Shown here piece after piece: positions 1 through 9,290 of a stretch of DNA of 64,000 nucleotides. Source of the DNA: Cantharellus purpuraceus. Lineage: Eukaryota; Basidiomycota; Agaricomycetes; Cantharellales; Hydnaceae. The stretch spans positions 1,674,001 to 1,738,000 of the forward strand of contig JALBUN010000023.1 of assembly GCA_025174535.1 (NCBI GenBank). The letters run 5' to 3'. The notes beneath the pieces were generated by a model that was not told where the DNA came from, searched no databases, and saw only the letters and a list, made by a program, of their open reading frames with translations. How positions within the stretch are numbered: the first letter of the stretch is position 1; the number at the start of each line of letters is the position of its first letter. A program made the position numbers and the translations under genes.

Positions 1-44
1 TAGAACTACCCATCAGCCATGGCTATGATGCACTCCTTGTCGTT

Positions 45-1193
45 GTGGACCGTCTTTCCAAACGAGCACATGTTATCCCTACCACCTCTGACATCAACTC
101 CATAGGAGTTGCACGACTTTTCCGAGACCATGTGTGGAAACACCATGGCCTTCCTGAGGAGATCATCAGTGACCGTGGCACCCAGTTTGTCTCTCAATTT
201 ATGCGCGAGCTCAATAAGCTTTTGGGGATCAAGGTTGCAGCATCCACAGCATATCATCCACAAACCGATGGTCAGACGGAAAGGGTAAATCAAGAAATTG
301 AACAATACTTGAGGCTTTTAGTCAATCAGCGCCAGGATGACTGGATTGAGTGGGTTCCTCTTGCAGAATTCACATACAACAACCGCATCCACTCCTCCAC
401 GCAATCAACCCCCTTCATGCTTGATACAGGCCAACACCCAAGGCTTGGGCTAGAGCCAATCCGAGAGACACGACTTGAAGCACTGGAAGAATTCACTGAG
501 CGTATGGAGACAGCCACCACTGAGGCTCGCTCTGCCCTGGAAAAGGCAGCAGATGATATGGCACGATTCTATGATGCCCATCGGCAAGCAGCCCCAGTAT
601 ACAAACTTGGTGACAAGGTCTGGCTCAATGCACAAAATATCACCACCACCCGTCCAACCAAGAAACTTGATCACAAATGGTTAGGACCGTATGTGATTAA
701 TAAGGTGGTCTCACGAAATGCCTATGGCCTATGACTTCCCCCAATCTTTGGCCGCACGCATCCAGTGTTCTCTGTTGTCTTACTCCGTCCTTATGAAAAG
801 GATCCCATCCCTGAACGCCAGTCATCTCCTCCACCACCTCCAGTCATTCGAGATGGAGTACAGGAATACGAAGTTGAGAAGATCCTTGACAGCAGAGTTT
901 TCCGAGGAAGACTGGAATACCTGGTGCGTTGGAAGGGCTATGGAGCTGCTGACGACCTCTGGATCCCAGCTAAGGATGCCAGTGGGGCTAGAAGGCGCAT
1001 TGCAGACTTCCATCAGGAAAATCCTGAAGCCCCAAGGCGTATTTCGGCAGCCACCTATGTGGCTCTTCCCTTCAGACGCTTTGAGAACTTCACAGAACCT
1101 CCCAAACAGGTCCTCTTTGATTGGACAGCTGGCAGGAACCCAACACGTGGTATTGGACACATTTCAGAGCCGCAGAATAGGCACAATGAATGA
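45..1193 (+). pseudogene. TE1 integrase core plus chromodomain, one internal stop
   Basis: The first block (45-734) has the integrase features DRGTQF (second catalytic Asp) and TDGQTERVNQ (catalytic Glu), then a WLGPY motif of the GPY/F C-terminal module. A TGA at 732-734 stops the frame, but the same frame continues to 1193 with HPVFSVVLLRPY and then a chromodomain (YEVEKILDSR, YLVRWKGYGAADDLW). The stop sits where related elements have Arg, so CGA to TGA by C-to-T change is the simplest explanation. The chromodomain of such elements directs integration to histone-marked chromatin. The copy is 5'-truncated by the window edge. Confidence 0.88.
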
Positions 1194-1683
1194 ATCCACT
1201 TCCCCTTCCTCAGTAAAACCATCATCGTTCACTACCCAACCCACCATGCCTTACCAGTCTGAATCCACCCCTCTACGCTCACTCCGTTCCTACCCCTCAA
1301 TCACTTGGTCAGTTGACTCAAGGGATACTGCACGTGCTGTAGAGGATTATAACCTCCCATCTCCACCTCCACAAGTTCATTTCCCCTTCTGGCATCGTAA
1401 TCCATCCAGACGCCAGACATACTACATCGGGGACCCTCTATTCATCGGCAACTATGACATACCATATGCCTTCCAAGGGCTCGCCGGTAAAGTCACCTAT
1501 GAGGGAGGGGAGATGATACTTGGGGCAGTTTTCAGCACGAACAATCCCATATCCCCTGGAGAGTTCACCATCCCACTTTACCCCAAGGCAGAGAAGAGTC
1601 ACCATCAACACTCGTCATGGGCTCTACGTTGGCAGAGAGTGAGAAGGGACCTTGCAGAGTGCTTCAGGGTGTGTCTCTCTTGA
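1187..1683 (+). CDS. TE1 accessory ORF of unknown function (YIGDPLF motif)
   Basis: This reading frame starts at the ATG overlapping the end of the chromodomain frame and runs about 165 codons to TGA at 1681-1683, just before the purine tract. I do not recognise a characterised family. It is rich in Pro, Ser and Thr and has a core with PSPPPQVHFPF, YYIGDPLFIGN and a basic C-terminus (LRWQRVRRDL). The same order of motifs occurs in the ORF inside the D elements (PPPRVKILPK, YAIGDPIFFHN, RLRLHRVR), so the two appear homologous. This is an extra gene in the usual place for captured accessory ORFs of Gypsy elements. Whether it is translated as a separate protein or by frameshift from pol is not known. 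Confidence 0.55.
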
Positions 1684-1736
1684 GATGGATGGGACGATAG
1701 TGCATATCGAGACGACATGCATTAAGAGGGAGGTGA

Positions 1737-2098
1737 TGTCAGGGTTCAAATAAGTCATATTCTATTTTTAGTATTTTCTCTTGACACCCCTATCAGCGCA
1801 GCCTGTCAGGGTGCGTCTCCCCTATTTCATTGCCCCTATCACTTCCCCTATCTTTCCTCCCCTATCTTGGTTCTCCTATCTGTCTCCATCATTTAGTATA
1901 AAGACTCGCCTTGGTGCAGTGTGATCCCCTCAGCTTGATCTCTGAGGATATCCGCTGTACCAGGTAAGTCCCATGTATTTATCAGAAACAGCTGTATAGA
2001 CTGAGGATATCCGCTGTACCAGCTGGCATTATTTCTTATCGGCTCTCACTTATTGAGTATCTTGTTGTTGTGGCCTCATCATCAGCGTCGCCCTCACA
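1737..2098 (+). repeat. LTR-A, 3' LTR of TE1
   Basis: A 362-bp LTR with TG...CA ends. It matches the solo LTR at 14866-15177 but holds an extra tandem copy of about 50 bp around the motif gaggatatccgctgtaccag (near 1946 and 2000). The purine tract immediately upstream and the pol end before it identify it as a 3' LTR. Confidence 0.9.
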
Positions 2099-2116
2099 AA
2101 CTCCTGCACCACGTGT

Positions 2117-3259
2117 ATGCACTCAAAATCAGAAAGGCACAAACCCTATGGAACGCTTAAGCAACTTCCAGTCCCAGAGCAACCATGGAACTCCATCTCC
2201 ATGGATTTCATAGAGAAACTCCACCCATCACTTGGATATGACACCATACTCACGATTGTCGACAGGTTCACTAAACAGTCACTATTCATTCTGACGCATG
2301 ACACCATCACCTCCACCTCACTAGCTAAATTGTTCGTTCTCCATGTATTCTCTAAACATGGAGTCCCATCACATGTCATGTCTGATCAGGGCTTGGAGTT
2401 TGTCTCCTTCTTCCACACATTAGGAAAGGCTCTTGACATGAAGCTTCATTTCACCTCCAGATACCATCCCGAAGGAGATGGACAAACGGAACAAATGAAT
2501 CAGTCCCTGGAGCAATATCTCCGAGTCTATTGTAACTATCAACAAGACAACTGGGCTGATCTACTTCCGATCACAGAATTTGCCTACAACAACGCTCCAA
2601 ACATGACTACCGGCATCTCTCCCTACCATCCGAACATCTCTGTCCACCCTGAGAAGGAACTCACCTCCACCAAAGCCCGCCAATTCATAACCAACCTCAA
2701 TCAACTACACCAACATCTCTGAGAAACCATCTCCGATGCCCAGAAACAATATCAAGTCTCCACAGACCAACGCCACATTCTGGCTCTGGACCTGCAACTC
2801 GGAGACAAAGTATTCGTTAAGGCCAAACATTTCTGGACCACCCATCCATTGAAGAAACTCTCTGAGAAATACTTAGGTCCTTATGAGGTCATTGCTCGTG
2901 CAGGCAGCAGGTCCTTCACCCTCTGCCTCCCTGACCACTTCTGAGCAGTTCATCCAGTCTTCCATATATCAATGCTTGAACCTGCTACTACAAACGAGAT
3001 CTCTGGTCACACACAACCTCCACCTCCCCTGATCATCATCGAAGGAGATAACAAATATGAGATATCTGAGATCCTGGACTCAAAGATTGATCATCGATAC
3101 AAGTGCAAGCTCCAGTACCTAGTCAAATGGACTGGATACGAAGGCACCAACGAAGAGTCCTCATGGATCTCCGCATCCAAACTCAATCACACATCTGAAT
3201 CTGTCTCTCATTTTCACTCCACTTATCCAGACAAACCTGGCCCTCTTATGAATCGATAA
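2117..3259 (+). pseudogene. TE2a integrase and chromodomain remnant
   Basis: Residues include SMDFIEKL (first catalytic Asp), MSDQGLEFVS (second Asp) and EGDGQTEQMNQ (catalytic Glu), then a GPY-like stretch EKYLGPYEVI and a chromodomain (YEISEILDSK, YLVKWTGYEG, SSWISASKL) ending at 3259. TGA codons at about 2720 and 2942 break the frame, both at positions that read CGA in a functional copy. A short deletion (SFFHTLGK against SSFFHTLGK in TE2b) also marks decay. About 80-90 % of positions look shared with TE2b 15992-18465 by eye. Confidence 0.85.
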
Positions 3260-3488
3260 GTTTGATTACTAATGCTAATTCTATTATTTTGCATCATCAT
3301 TTTATTACAAGTCACAAAGGAATTACAAGTCTGCCCAAAACTCCAAAGGAATCTCACTCCACCTCATTTTTCTCTGCTCTGAAAAATTATAAACAAAATC
3401 ATTTTCATTTTTTTATGTTATACATTGCATTTCCTTTTTCCCTTCCCCTTGTCTACCTCAGGCTCCATCTCCAACTCATCATCACTCT
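3260..3488. other. Spacer between chromodomain and antisense ORF of TE2a
   Basis: AT-rich sequence after the chromodomain stop, with long T runs. It lies between the convergent 3' ends of pol (plus strand) and the antisense ORF (minus strand), so it probably held the terminators of both. The same spacer is at 18466-18622 in TE2b. No ORF of substance. Confidence 0.6.
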
Positions 3489-4233
3489 CTACATCCAACA
3501 CCCAATCTTTCTCATCCCCCATGTCTGAATCCTCATCCAAAGGGGCCATGAACTTCTGCAGCTGATGTAACTCAGCATCCGCTGACCCTCCAGAACCTCC
3601 TTCCATTTCATCGTCTTCACCAAGTCCACTAGCAACCCCTCCATCCACCGGAGGTGCTCCGACTGCAGGTTAACCAGCTGGATAAGCTGGCCCATGGTAC
3701 TATAGGGCACAGAGACATGCCCTGTACCTGCACTGGTCATTGCCCCTTCTGACCCAACACCACTACCCCCGGCTGCCACAGCACCCATCTCCATCTGCCG
3801 CTTTTTGGTTGGATGACCTTCTGACTCTTTCTCCGCCCCTCCTTGTACCACTAGTTGGGGCTTGACACTCCGACTCTGGGGATTGAACTTTCCATCAATC
3901 CTACACCCTCCTTTCTGACCCCAACAATGATTGCAGGATAGAAGGTGGCAAGTTGGGCTGGTAGGCCACACACACTCCACACCAGCATCATGACACAAGT
4001 TGCAAATTATGCTGGGCCCGCCGAATGGCTCTGTCAGAGCCAGAGCCTTGGGTGGTCCACTCCTTCTTGATGCAGCCTCCAAGTGCTCCCTCTCCTCCTC
4101 CTTGTCCTGCTGTTCCACCGCCGCCTTCTCCATCTCATGCTTGTGAAGCTGGATCGCTGACCTAGTGACACGCAGCTCCTTCTTACGGGTCGCCAACACG
4201 CAACTCTCCGCCTTGCACCATATGACCCTCCGG

Positions 4234-5646
4234 TGACGAGCCAGGACGCATCGAGGACGCATATCGAACCACTCTGACAGTCCAACTCCGCCAGCGTCTT
4301 TTCGTATCAACTTTTAAATAGCGCCGCAACTCCCTATCCACCTCAGTCTCTAATTCGAGCCATCGATTGTCACTCGTGTTTCATCACCATCGATCATTAT
4401 CAGCTTTCTATTCACACCGATCCTTTCATCATCATTCACATGGCTTCCCATTCTATTCCCCTCTCCAACATCACTTCTAATAATACGTCACACTGGTCTC
4501 TGGACACAGAGGACTATCAAAAATACGCTGAGCTCCATGGGCATGTTAAGCCACCTCCACGTGTCAAAATACTTCCAAAACTCTTTCAACGTCCAAGATC
4601 CCCACCATGTCTCTCTTATGCCATTGGCGATCCCATATTCTTTCACAATTCCGTTGAACCATATACATTCCTCGACATTTCACCTCTATATCGTAACACG
4701 GATAGAAGAGTCAAACGTGAGGTAGAATTTCAGTCGCCATTGCCGACCTATCCTCCCACTTCAATCCGACTCAGGTTACATCGCGTCAGGCAAAGGGACC
4801 AAATACTCTTGGAGCGGGATACCATATGGAGACGGATCACTAAGACAATAAGGAGTATTTGTTGTGGAAGCTGACGGAAGTCCTCATGTGACTCAGGGTC
4901 AATTAACCTTCGGAGCCATAGGGAAGATGGTATTGGTGGACATTTCTATTGTTCTTTTATATGACTCACCCCTGTTTCATCTTTTAATTCATTCATACAC
5001 GACTTACTCATCCTTGTTCTATTTTTGGTTCTTTTATTACTCATCGCCCCCTATTCTTACAAAGATTACCCCTATCTGTCATTTCATTTCTCCATGATTT
5101 CCCCTTTAGTAGTTCAACTTCACACGCTTTGTCAGCTGGCTTGATCAGCATTTCTTGCATCATATCGCATCATTTGCTCCTCATATTGTGTTGTTGTGCT
5201 CTGGGGATTTGTATATAAAAGGGCGCTAGTCTTCGCCTTTGGAAAATCAACAAGTTTTCAGCCAACGCTCTAAAGTCAAAGTCCACGCTCTAAGTCTACG
5301 CTCTACGCTCTACATCACAATCCATCATCTCTACACTGAGGTAAAACACCTTGGTTCAACGATCAGATTTCCCTCCGCCACCGAGAGGTTGATTCTCCTG
5401 AAACCAGCTTTCGCGTACCTCCCAACTGGGCTCCACATTGTCATCCAGTCACAGAGCACGATCAGCCATCGGGACCGACCTTTTGCTCCCATCCTCATCC
5501 AACCACAGAGCACTATCCCACTTCCCTGTTACGTACCCCTCGCCCTGATTGATCTTTGGAGTGCTGAACAACTGCGTTACACACCGTCTGCTTGCTAGGA
5601 CCGTTGCGCGCAGGCTTATAGGATCTATTCCTTAAGCGAACCGACA
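4234..5646 (+). mobile_element. D element copy 1, LTR-like, 4-bp target duplication CCGG
   Basis: A 1413-bp insertion starting TGACGAGCC and ending GAACCGACA, flanked by CCGG at 4230-4233 and 5647-5650. Removing it and one CCGG restores the antisense ORF seen undisturbed at 19380-19440. The TG...CA ends suggest a solo LTR. It contains a promoter-like stretch (gtatataaaagggcgc near 5211) and an ORF at 4440-4874. A second, inverted copy is at 22194-23605, and a split third copy is at 32544-32766 plus 34179-35415. Confidence 0.88.
4440..4874 (+). CDS. ORF inside D element, related to the TE1 accessory ORF
   Basis: 144 codons, starting MASHSIPLSN and carrying HWSLDTEDYQKYAEL, PPPRVKILPK, SYAIGDPIFFHN and RLRLHRVRQRD. 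The order of these motifs matches the TE1 ORF at 1187-1683. The same frame is open for most of its length in the inverted copy (22959-23399, minus strand) and broken in the third copy (34386 onwards). An ORF inside an LTR is unusual. It could be a 3' accessory gene that became part of the LTR. No known function. Confidence 0.5.
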   Translation: MASHSIPLSNITSNNTSHWSLDTEDYQKYAELHGHVKPPPRVKILPKLFQRPRSPPCLSYAIGDPIFFHNSVEPYTFLDISPLYRNTDRRVKREVEFQSPLPTYPPTSIRLRLHRVRQRDQILLERDTIWRRITKTIRSICCGS

Positions 5647-6349
5647 CCGGTCCACCTCCCGCTTCTCTGTATCAGCACTTGGGTGCACCTTCAATGAAAA
5701 AACCATGACCTCGAGGTTCTTCTTGGTGGTAGCAGCATAAAGCTCCACCCTTTTGCGAGCCTCGACCATGGCTACCCAAGCCATCTCCTCATAACAATTC
5801 GAGGTCAGATCTGGCTCTGCATCCGTCCCAACATCCATGCCTGCCTCGGGCTCTGCATTTGCGTCGAGCTCCATGTTGGCATCAGGATCTGCCTCCACCT
5901 CCACCCTCTCCACCTCTGCTGCTTCATCTTCCTCAGCCACACCCACCACAAATAACGGCCGTGACCACAGACATAATGGCGAGTCCACTGTAGGGACAGT
6001 TGTCGGACGGGTTGTCTCTGTCTGCATAATCAAGATGATGGTGACCTTGGGGGTCCCTGCCTGTATTGGCACACTCGGACTCCCTGGGTGACTGGTCGCC
6101 CCTGCCCCAGTCACTTCCTCCTCTACTTCCATGGCGGCTTCTAGCTCATGTGCCTGCTCCTCCACTTCCTTCAGTCTCGCGGCCTCCATCGTGGCCGCAA
6201 GTTTCTTGACCCTGCGGGCTCTCACGGCTTTCACTTCCTCCTCTTTCCTTCTCCATTCTGTCTCTGCTGCCTCCTTCCATCTCCACTCCTCCTCCTCCTC
6301 CTTCCATCTCTGCTCCTCCTCCTCCTCCTTCCATCTCTGCTCCTCCTCC

Positions 6350-6757
6350 CAAATGGAGTATAGATTTCATATGCATGGGGATCTGAGTGGATTGGACAGG
6401 GATCTGGGCATTAATGAATATAGTCATAACAGTATCTCTCCATTTAAGGCTGAGCCCCTGAGGCCTCATGTCCATGGATTGAATAGGTGAGATGGTTGGG
6501 TGCAGTCAGAGTTATACTGGGGGTCTGGAGACATATAAAAGGAGGGCATGATTGAGGTCTTATCCTCAATGATGTCAAACCCTTTGGCAAGCATGAGTGT
6601 GGCTGAGCTTGAGCAGTTGCTCTTGGCCCGACGGAAGGAAGAGGAAGAGGAGTGGAGATGGAAAGAGGAGGAGGAGGCAGAATGGAGATGGAAGGAGGAG
6701 GAGGAGGCAGAATGGAGATGGAAGGAGGAGGAAGAGGAGTGAAGATGGAAGGAGGAG
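6350..6757 (-). other. Inverted segment of TE2a (ORF start, promoter, LTR edge)
   Basis: Read on the plus strand, this segment starts with the reverse complement of the first about 85 bp of LTR-C (6352-6435). It then holds the pre-LTR tract, a TATA-like box (acatataaaagg near 6532) and the first codons of the antisense ORF (ATG at 6548, MIEVLSSMMSNPLASMSV). In TE2b the same block is in the opposite orientation (21414-22080). The junctions fall in short purine/pyrimidine stretches (ctcctcctccc at 6340-6350, ggaggaggaacc at 6751-6762). This is therefore a roughly 408-bp inversion inside one copy. Confidence 0.8.
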
Positions 6758-7201
6758 GAACCATCATGTCTCCATTATCTGTCTGATTGTCACTGCCAAA
6801 TCTTGCCCATCCATCTCCGGTTCCAATTGATGCATCAGCATCACCATAGGAACCTGGACATCCATCCCCATCAGACTTGGACATACTCATGTAAGGCCAT
6901 CGGCCTTGGAGACCCATCACCAGAGTAATTATTATTAGATTTCAAATATGTATTTAAGTTGCCCAACTGGGGACTTCATTCCCCAGTTTGAATATTGAAT
7001 CATGCCTAGTTCCTAAGTCTGATCCTAACTCTCTAAGTCATACTCCATCTCTGAAATCTTGGATACCAGTATTAGTGAGGGTGCAGCACATAAGCTGAAG
7101 CCAAGTCCATTCTGACCCCCACGACGTACCCAACTCCTTCTCTGACTCTGACCAAACCTCCAACCCAATCTCCAACCCCCAATCAGACCTAGTGCGTAAC
7201 A
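6758..7201 (+). repeat. LTR-C of TE2a, distal part
   Basis: Matches the TE2b LTRs from the ggaaccatca segment to the end (CCTAGTGCGTAACA). It includes the short hairpin-like tract gactggggacttcattccccag shared by all C copies and only a few units of the Pro/Asn-type 12-bp minisatellite. The first 85 bp of this LTR are in the inverted segment to its left. Confidence 0.85.
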
Positions 7202-7680
7202 ACAGTGCTCGTCTCTGAGACAAGTTACTTCAGACTTCTCATTGTTGAGAAGTCCTTTGAGTTCTTGGACCTGCACAAACAGGTCTGAGTCATCCTTGTA
7301 CATTTTATCACAGTCTTCATGATAAGGTGTCATGATGTCATCTTTGATGTTGCATACAAGTTGTGGCCATGTGACTCTTTATGCTCTTTCCACCAAAGCA
7401 GTGGAAAGGTATAGTTGGCCCCATTTTGGGCCTCGATTAAGTGTGACACATATGCGTCACACTTGTTGCACCCATGAGGGTGATGGATGGCAGTGCCACC
7501 GTGCCATCTGCCAATTTTCCAGGTCATCTCATCTTGATGACCCCTGATCATATCTGCAGCACTCGTTACCAGTGCTGCCACTGTGGAAGTTTGTTCAACT
7601 TCCATTGGATGCTTGTCCTGAGCATCCATCATCTCCCTTCTGAGAGATGACATTTTGATGGGGGGGTTGTGGTGGTTCAA
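7202..7680 (-). pseudogene. TE3 3' accessory ORF of unknown function
   Basis: On the minus strand an ORF starts at 7680 (after a short MNHHNPP leader) and reads through SSLRREMMDAQDKHPMEVEQ and HPHGCNKCDAYVSHL. It then continues, with a one-step frame change at about 7332, into DCDKMYKDDSDLFVQVQELK, where TE2a cuts it at 7202. The Cys/His pattern could bind zinc and the tail looks coiled-coil. I do not recognise the family. It lies downstream of the chromodomain on the same strand, so it is an extra gene of TE3, now broken. Confidence 0.5.
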
Positions 7681-7712
7681 AGAAACACTGCTAGCCTTTT
7701 ATGGCTGAGCTC

Positions 7713-8071
7713 AAAAATTCTTTATTGAGAATTTTTCCAGTGACTATGTCACATGGGTATAACACAATTAATTATTGCTGACCCCTTTTGTGCTACTATG
7801 AGTAGCACAACAGTGAACTGCTCCCTATGGGAGCAGTTTTTTCTACCATTGAGCTGCCTATTGTTATGGTAGCTCTATCCTTATCTAGGAACTACCATTT
7901 AATCAAGGTAGTTCCTCCTCCCTTTGTTGAGCTACCATCATTGATGGTAGCTCTTTGTCACATCCTGCTAGGAGCTACCTTTATTCTTGGTAGCTCCACT
8001 TCCCCCCCTTGAGCCCCATTAGATCTTTGGGGCTCTGTATCTCTGAGAACTACCATCTATGAGGTAGTTCT
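7713..8071. repeat. Array of about ten adjacent perfect hairpins in TE3
   Basis: This non-coding stretch is a string of short inverted repeats. Examples are AAAAATTCT/AGAATTTTT at 7713-7736, TTGTGCTACT/AGTAGCACAA at 7785-7807 (3-nt loop), AACTGCTCCC/GGGAGCAGTT at 7816-7838 (3-nt loop), GGAACTACC/GGTAGTTCC at 7888-7915, GAGCTACCATCA/TGATGGTAGCTC at 7929-7953 (1-nt loop), GGAGCTACC/GGTAGCTCC at 7971-7997, GAGCCCCA/TGGGGCTC at 8011-8035 and AGAACTACC/GGTAGTTCT at 8046-8071. The motif GAACTACC/GAGCTACC recurs, so some arms are related to one another. Confidence 0.9.
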
Positions 8072-8088
8072 TGTGCTTGAGTCACCCC

Positions 8089-9290
8089 TCAAAGTTCTAA
8101 ATAATTGTCTAGAGCTTCTAGGTCCTTACATGATGTGTAAGGTTCCCAGGTGATGTCTCCCAACATCCATAGAACTTGAAATTCAAGTTCTTTATCACTT
8201 ATCCATCGATGAGCGATGATTTCATCAATGAGCCACTCCTGCTCATCATCATTCCCAAAGTTGTAAAATGACTTCACTTCCCATTTCAGGATTCTCACCT
8301 CATCATTCAGCACATATGGTCAAATGAGGCTGATGTGGAACATAGGCATAATGTGCCTACTAGTCAGTTCTGGTGGCAGTTCCAGTGTCACCATTGAAGC
8401 TTTATTATGGGCTTTGATTATTTTATAGGGCCCAATATACCTGGGCACTAGTTTGCTGGTTCTACCCTTAGGTAGAGTCAAGTTTTTCGTTGAGAGGTAG
8501 ACTTTGTCACCTCTCTGGAAGGTTGGGCCTTCCCAACATTTCTTATTGGCATGAAATGTCTGAACGATGTGACTTTCTATAATCACATCATGTGCCACTA
8601 GCAGGTTTGTTTGAGCCTGCTGTGCGAATCATTTGACACCCTTGAACTTGGTGTCATTGTTAATGGGCATGTCTATTCTAGGCATATACCCATGGTTAAG
8701 CTCAAATAGAGTAAACCCCATTGTTGAGCTTATGTTGGAGTTTAGGGACACTTGTGTGCCCAATCCTTCTGATCACTTGGTACAACAGTATGAAGTATTT
8801 GGCCAATGGAATGATTTGCTTGTTCCATTGCTCCATCTGTTTGCGGATGGAATGCTGTGGACATAAGGAGTTTCACTGCCATTATCCACTGTAGTTCATG
8901 CCAAAAGATAGATGTGAATTTCAAATCTCAATCAGATACAATTGAGTCTGGTACACCGTGAAGGCATACAACTTCTTTAAGGAACAGCCATGCTACTCCT
9001 TTCACTGTTACACGCGTATTCATAGGTATTATATGTACCTGCGATGTGAAGTGATCTATGACTACCAGTAGGTAGTCATAGTCATTCAATTTTGGTAATG
9101 GACCCATAAAGTCCATACCTATCAATTGCCAGGGCCACTCCAGTACTGGCAAGCTATGAAGAAGCCCTGTGGGTTTCTTCATACTGTCTTTGTTCATTTG
9201 GCACTTCATACACGAAGTGCAGAATGATTTGACATTGGTGGTCATACTTGGCCACCAGTATGACCGTCAAATGTAATTCATGGTTTTTAG
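8089..9290 (-). pseudogene. TE3 integrase and chromodomain
   Basis: On the minus strand: a zinc-binding Cys pair (FCTSCMKCQMNKDS, near 9215), the integrase core with IGMDFMGPLP (first Asp), GVPDSIVSD (second Asp) and HPQTDGAMEQANH (Glu), then the GPY module (RYIGPYKIIKAH, 8448-8410). It ends in a chromodomain (EWLIDEIIAHRWIS, FQVLWMLGDITWEPY, LEALDNYLEL) at 8089. Stops separate the blocks at about 8925, 8735 and 8319. The chromodomain is shorter and more diverged than those of TE1 and TE2, so TE3 belongs to a different chromovirus lineage. Confidence 0.85.

Larger units (their letters stand above)
1..2098 (+). mobile_element. TE1: 3' part of a Ty3/Gypsy chromovirus, ends in LTR-A
   Basis: The window opens inside the integrase of a Ty3/Gypsy element. 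Reading rightwards there are the integrase core, a GPY-type C-terminal region, a chromodomain, an extra ORF, a purine tract (aagagggaggtga, ending at 1736) and a 3' LTR that starts TGTCAGGG and ends CCCTCACA. The 5' half lies outside the window. The element interrupts the integrase of TE2a: the sequence right of 2098 matches TE2b from the zinc-binding part of its integrase. Only the right flank is visible, so the target duplication cannot be confirmed. Confidence 0.9.
3489..6349 (-). pseudogene. TE2a antisense ORF (Glu-rich, Cys-cluster protein), broken
   Basis: On the minus strand a long frame runs from the inversion junction near 6349 to 5651, is cut by the D element, and resumes from 4233 to 3489. 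It encodes Glu/Ala-rich helical sequence (EVEEQAHELEAAMEVEEEV), acidic repeats, a basic-acidic coiled coil (HEMEKAAVEQQDKEEEREHL) and a Cys-rich module with spacing C-X2-C-X6-C-X8-C-X5-C-X2-C-X6-C (from CNLCHDAG to QKGGC). The C-terminus is again acidic (DEDSDMGDEKDW). The N-terminal part and start codon lie in the inverted segment 6350-6757, so this copy is disrupted three ways: D insertion, inversion and frameshift. Function is unknown. The Cys module resembles fungal zinc-binding domains, but I cannot assign it. Confidence 0.75.
2099..7201 (+). mobile_element. TE2a: 3' half of a chromovirus with antisense ORF and LTR-C
   Basis: This block resumes the integrase interrupted by TE1. It continues through a chromodomain (to 3259), a spacer, an antisense ORF (3489-6349, interrupted by D element 4234-5646), an inverted 0.4-kb segment (6350-6757) and the rest of the 3' LTR of family C (to 7201, ending GTGCGTAACA). 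TE2b has the same layout in intact order. It is inserted into the minus-strand element TE3, whose sequence starts at 7202. The 5' half lies left of the window. Confidence 0.85.

Noticed and set aside
7713..8071. CRISPR-like array in the hairpin stretch
   Set aside because: Repeats are inverted and of different sequence, spacing is irregular, and the genome is eukaryotic.
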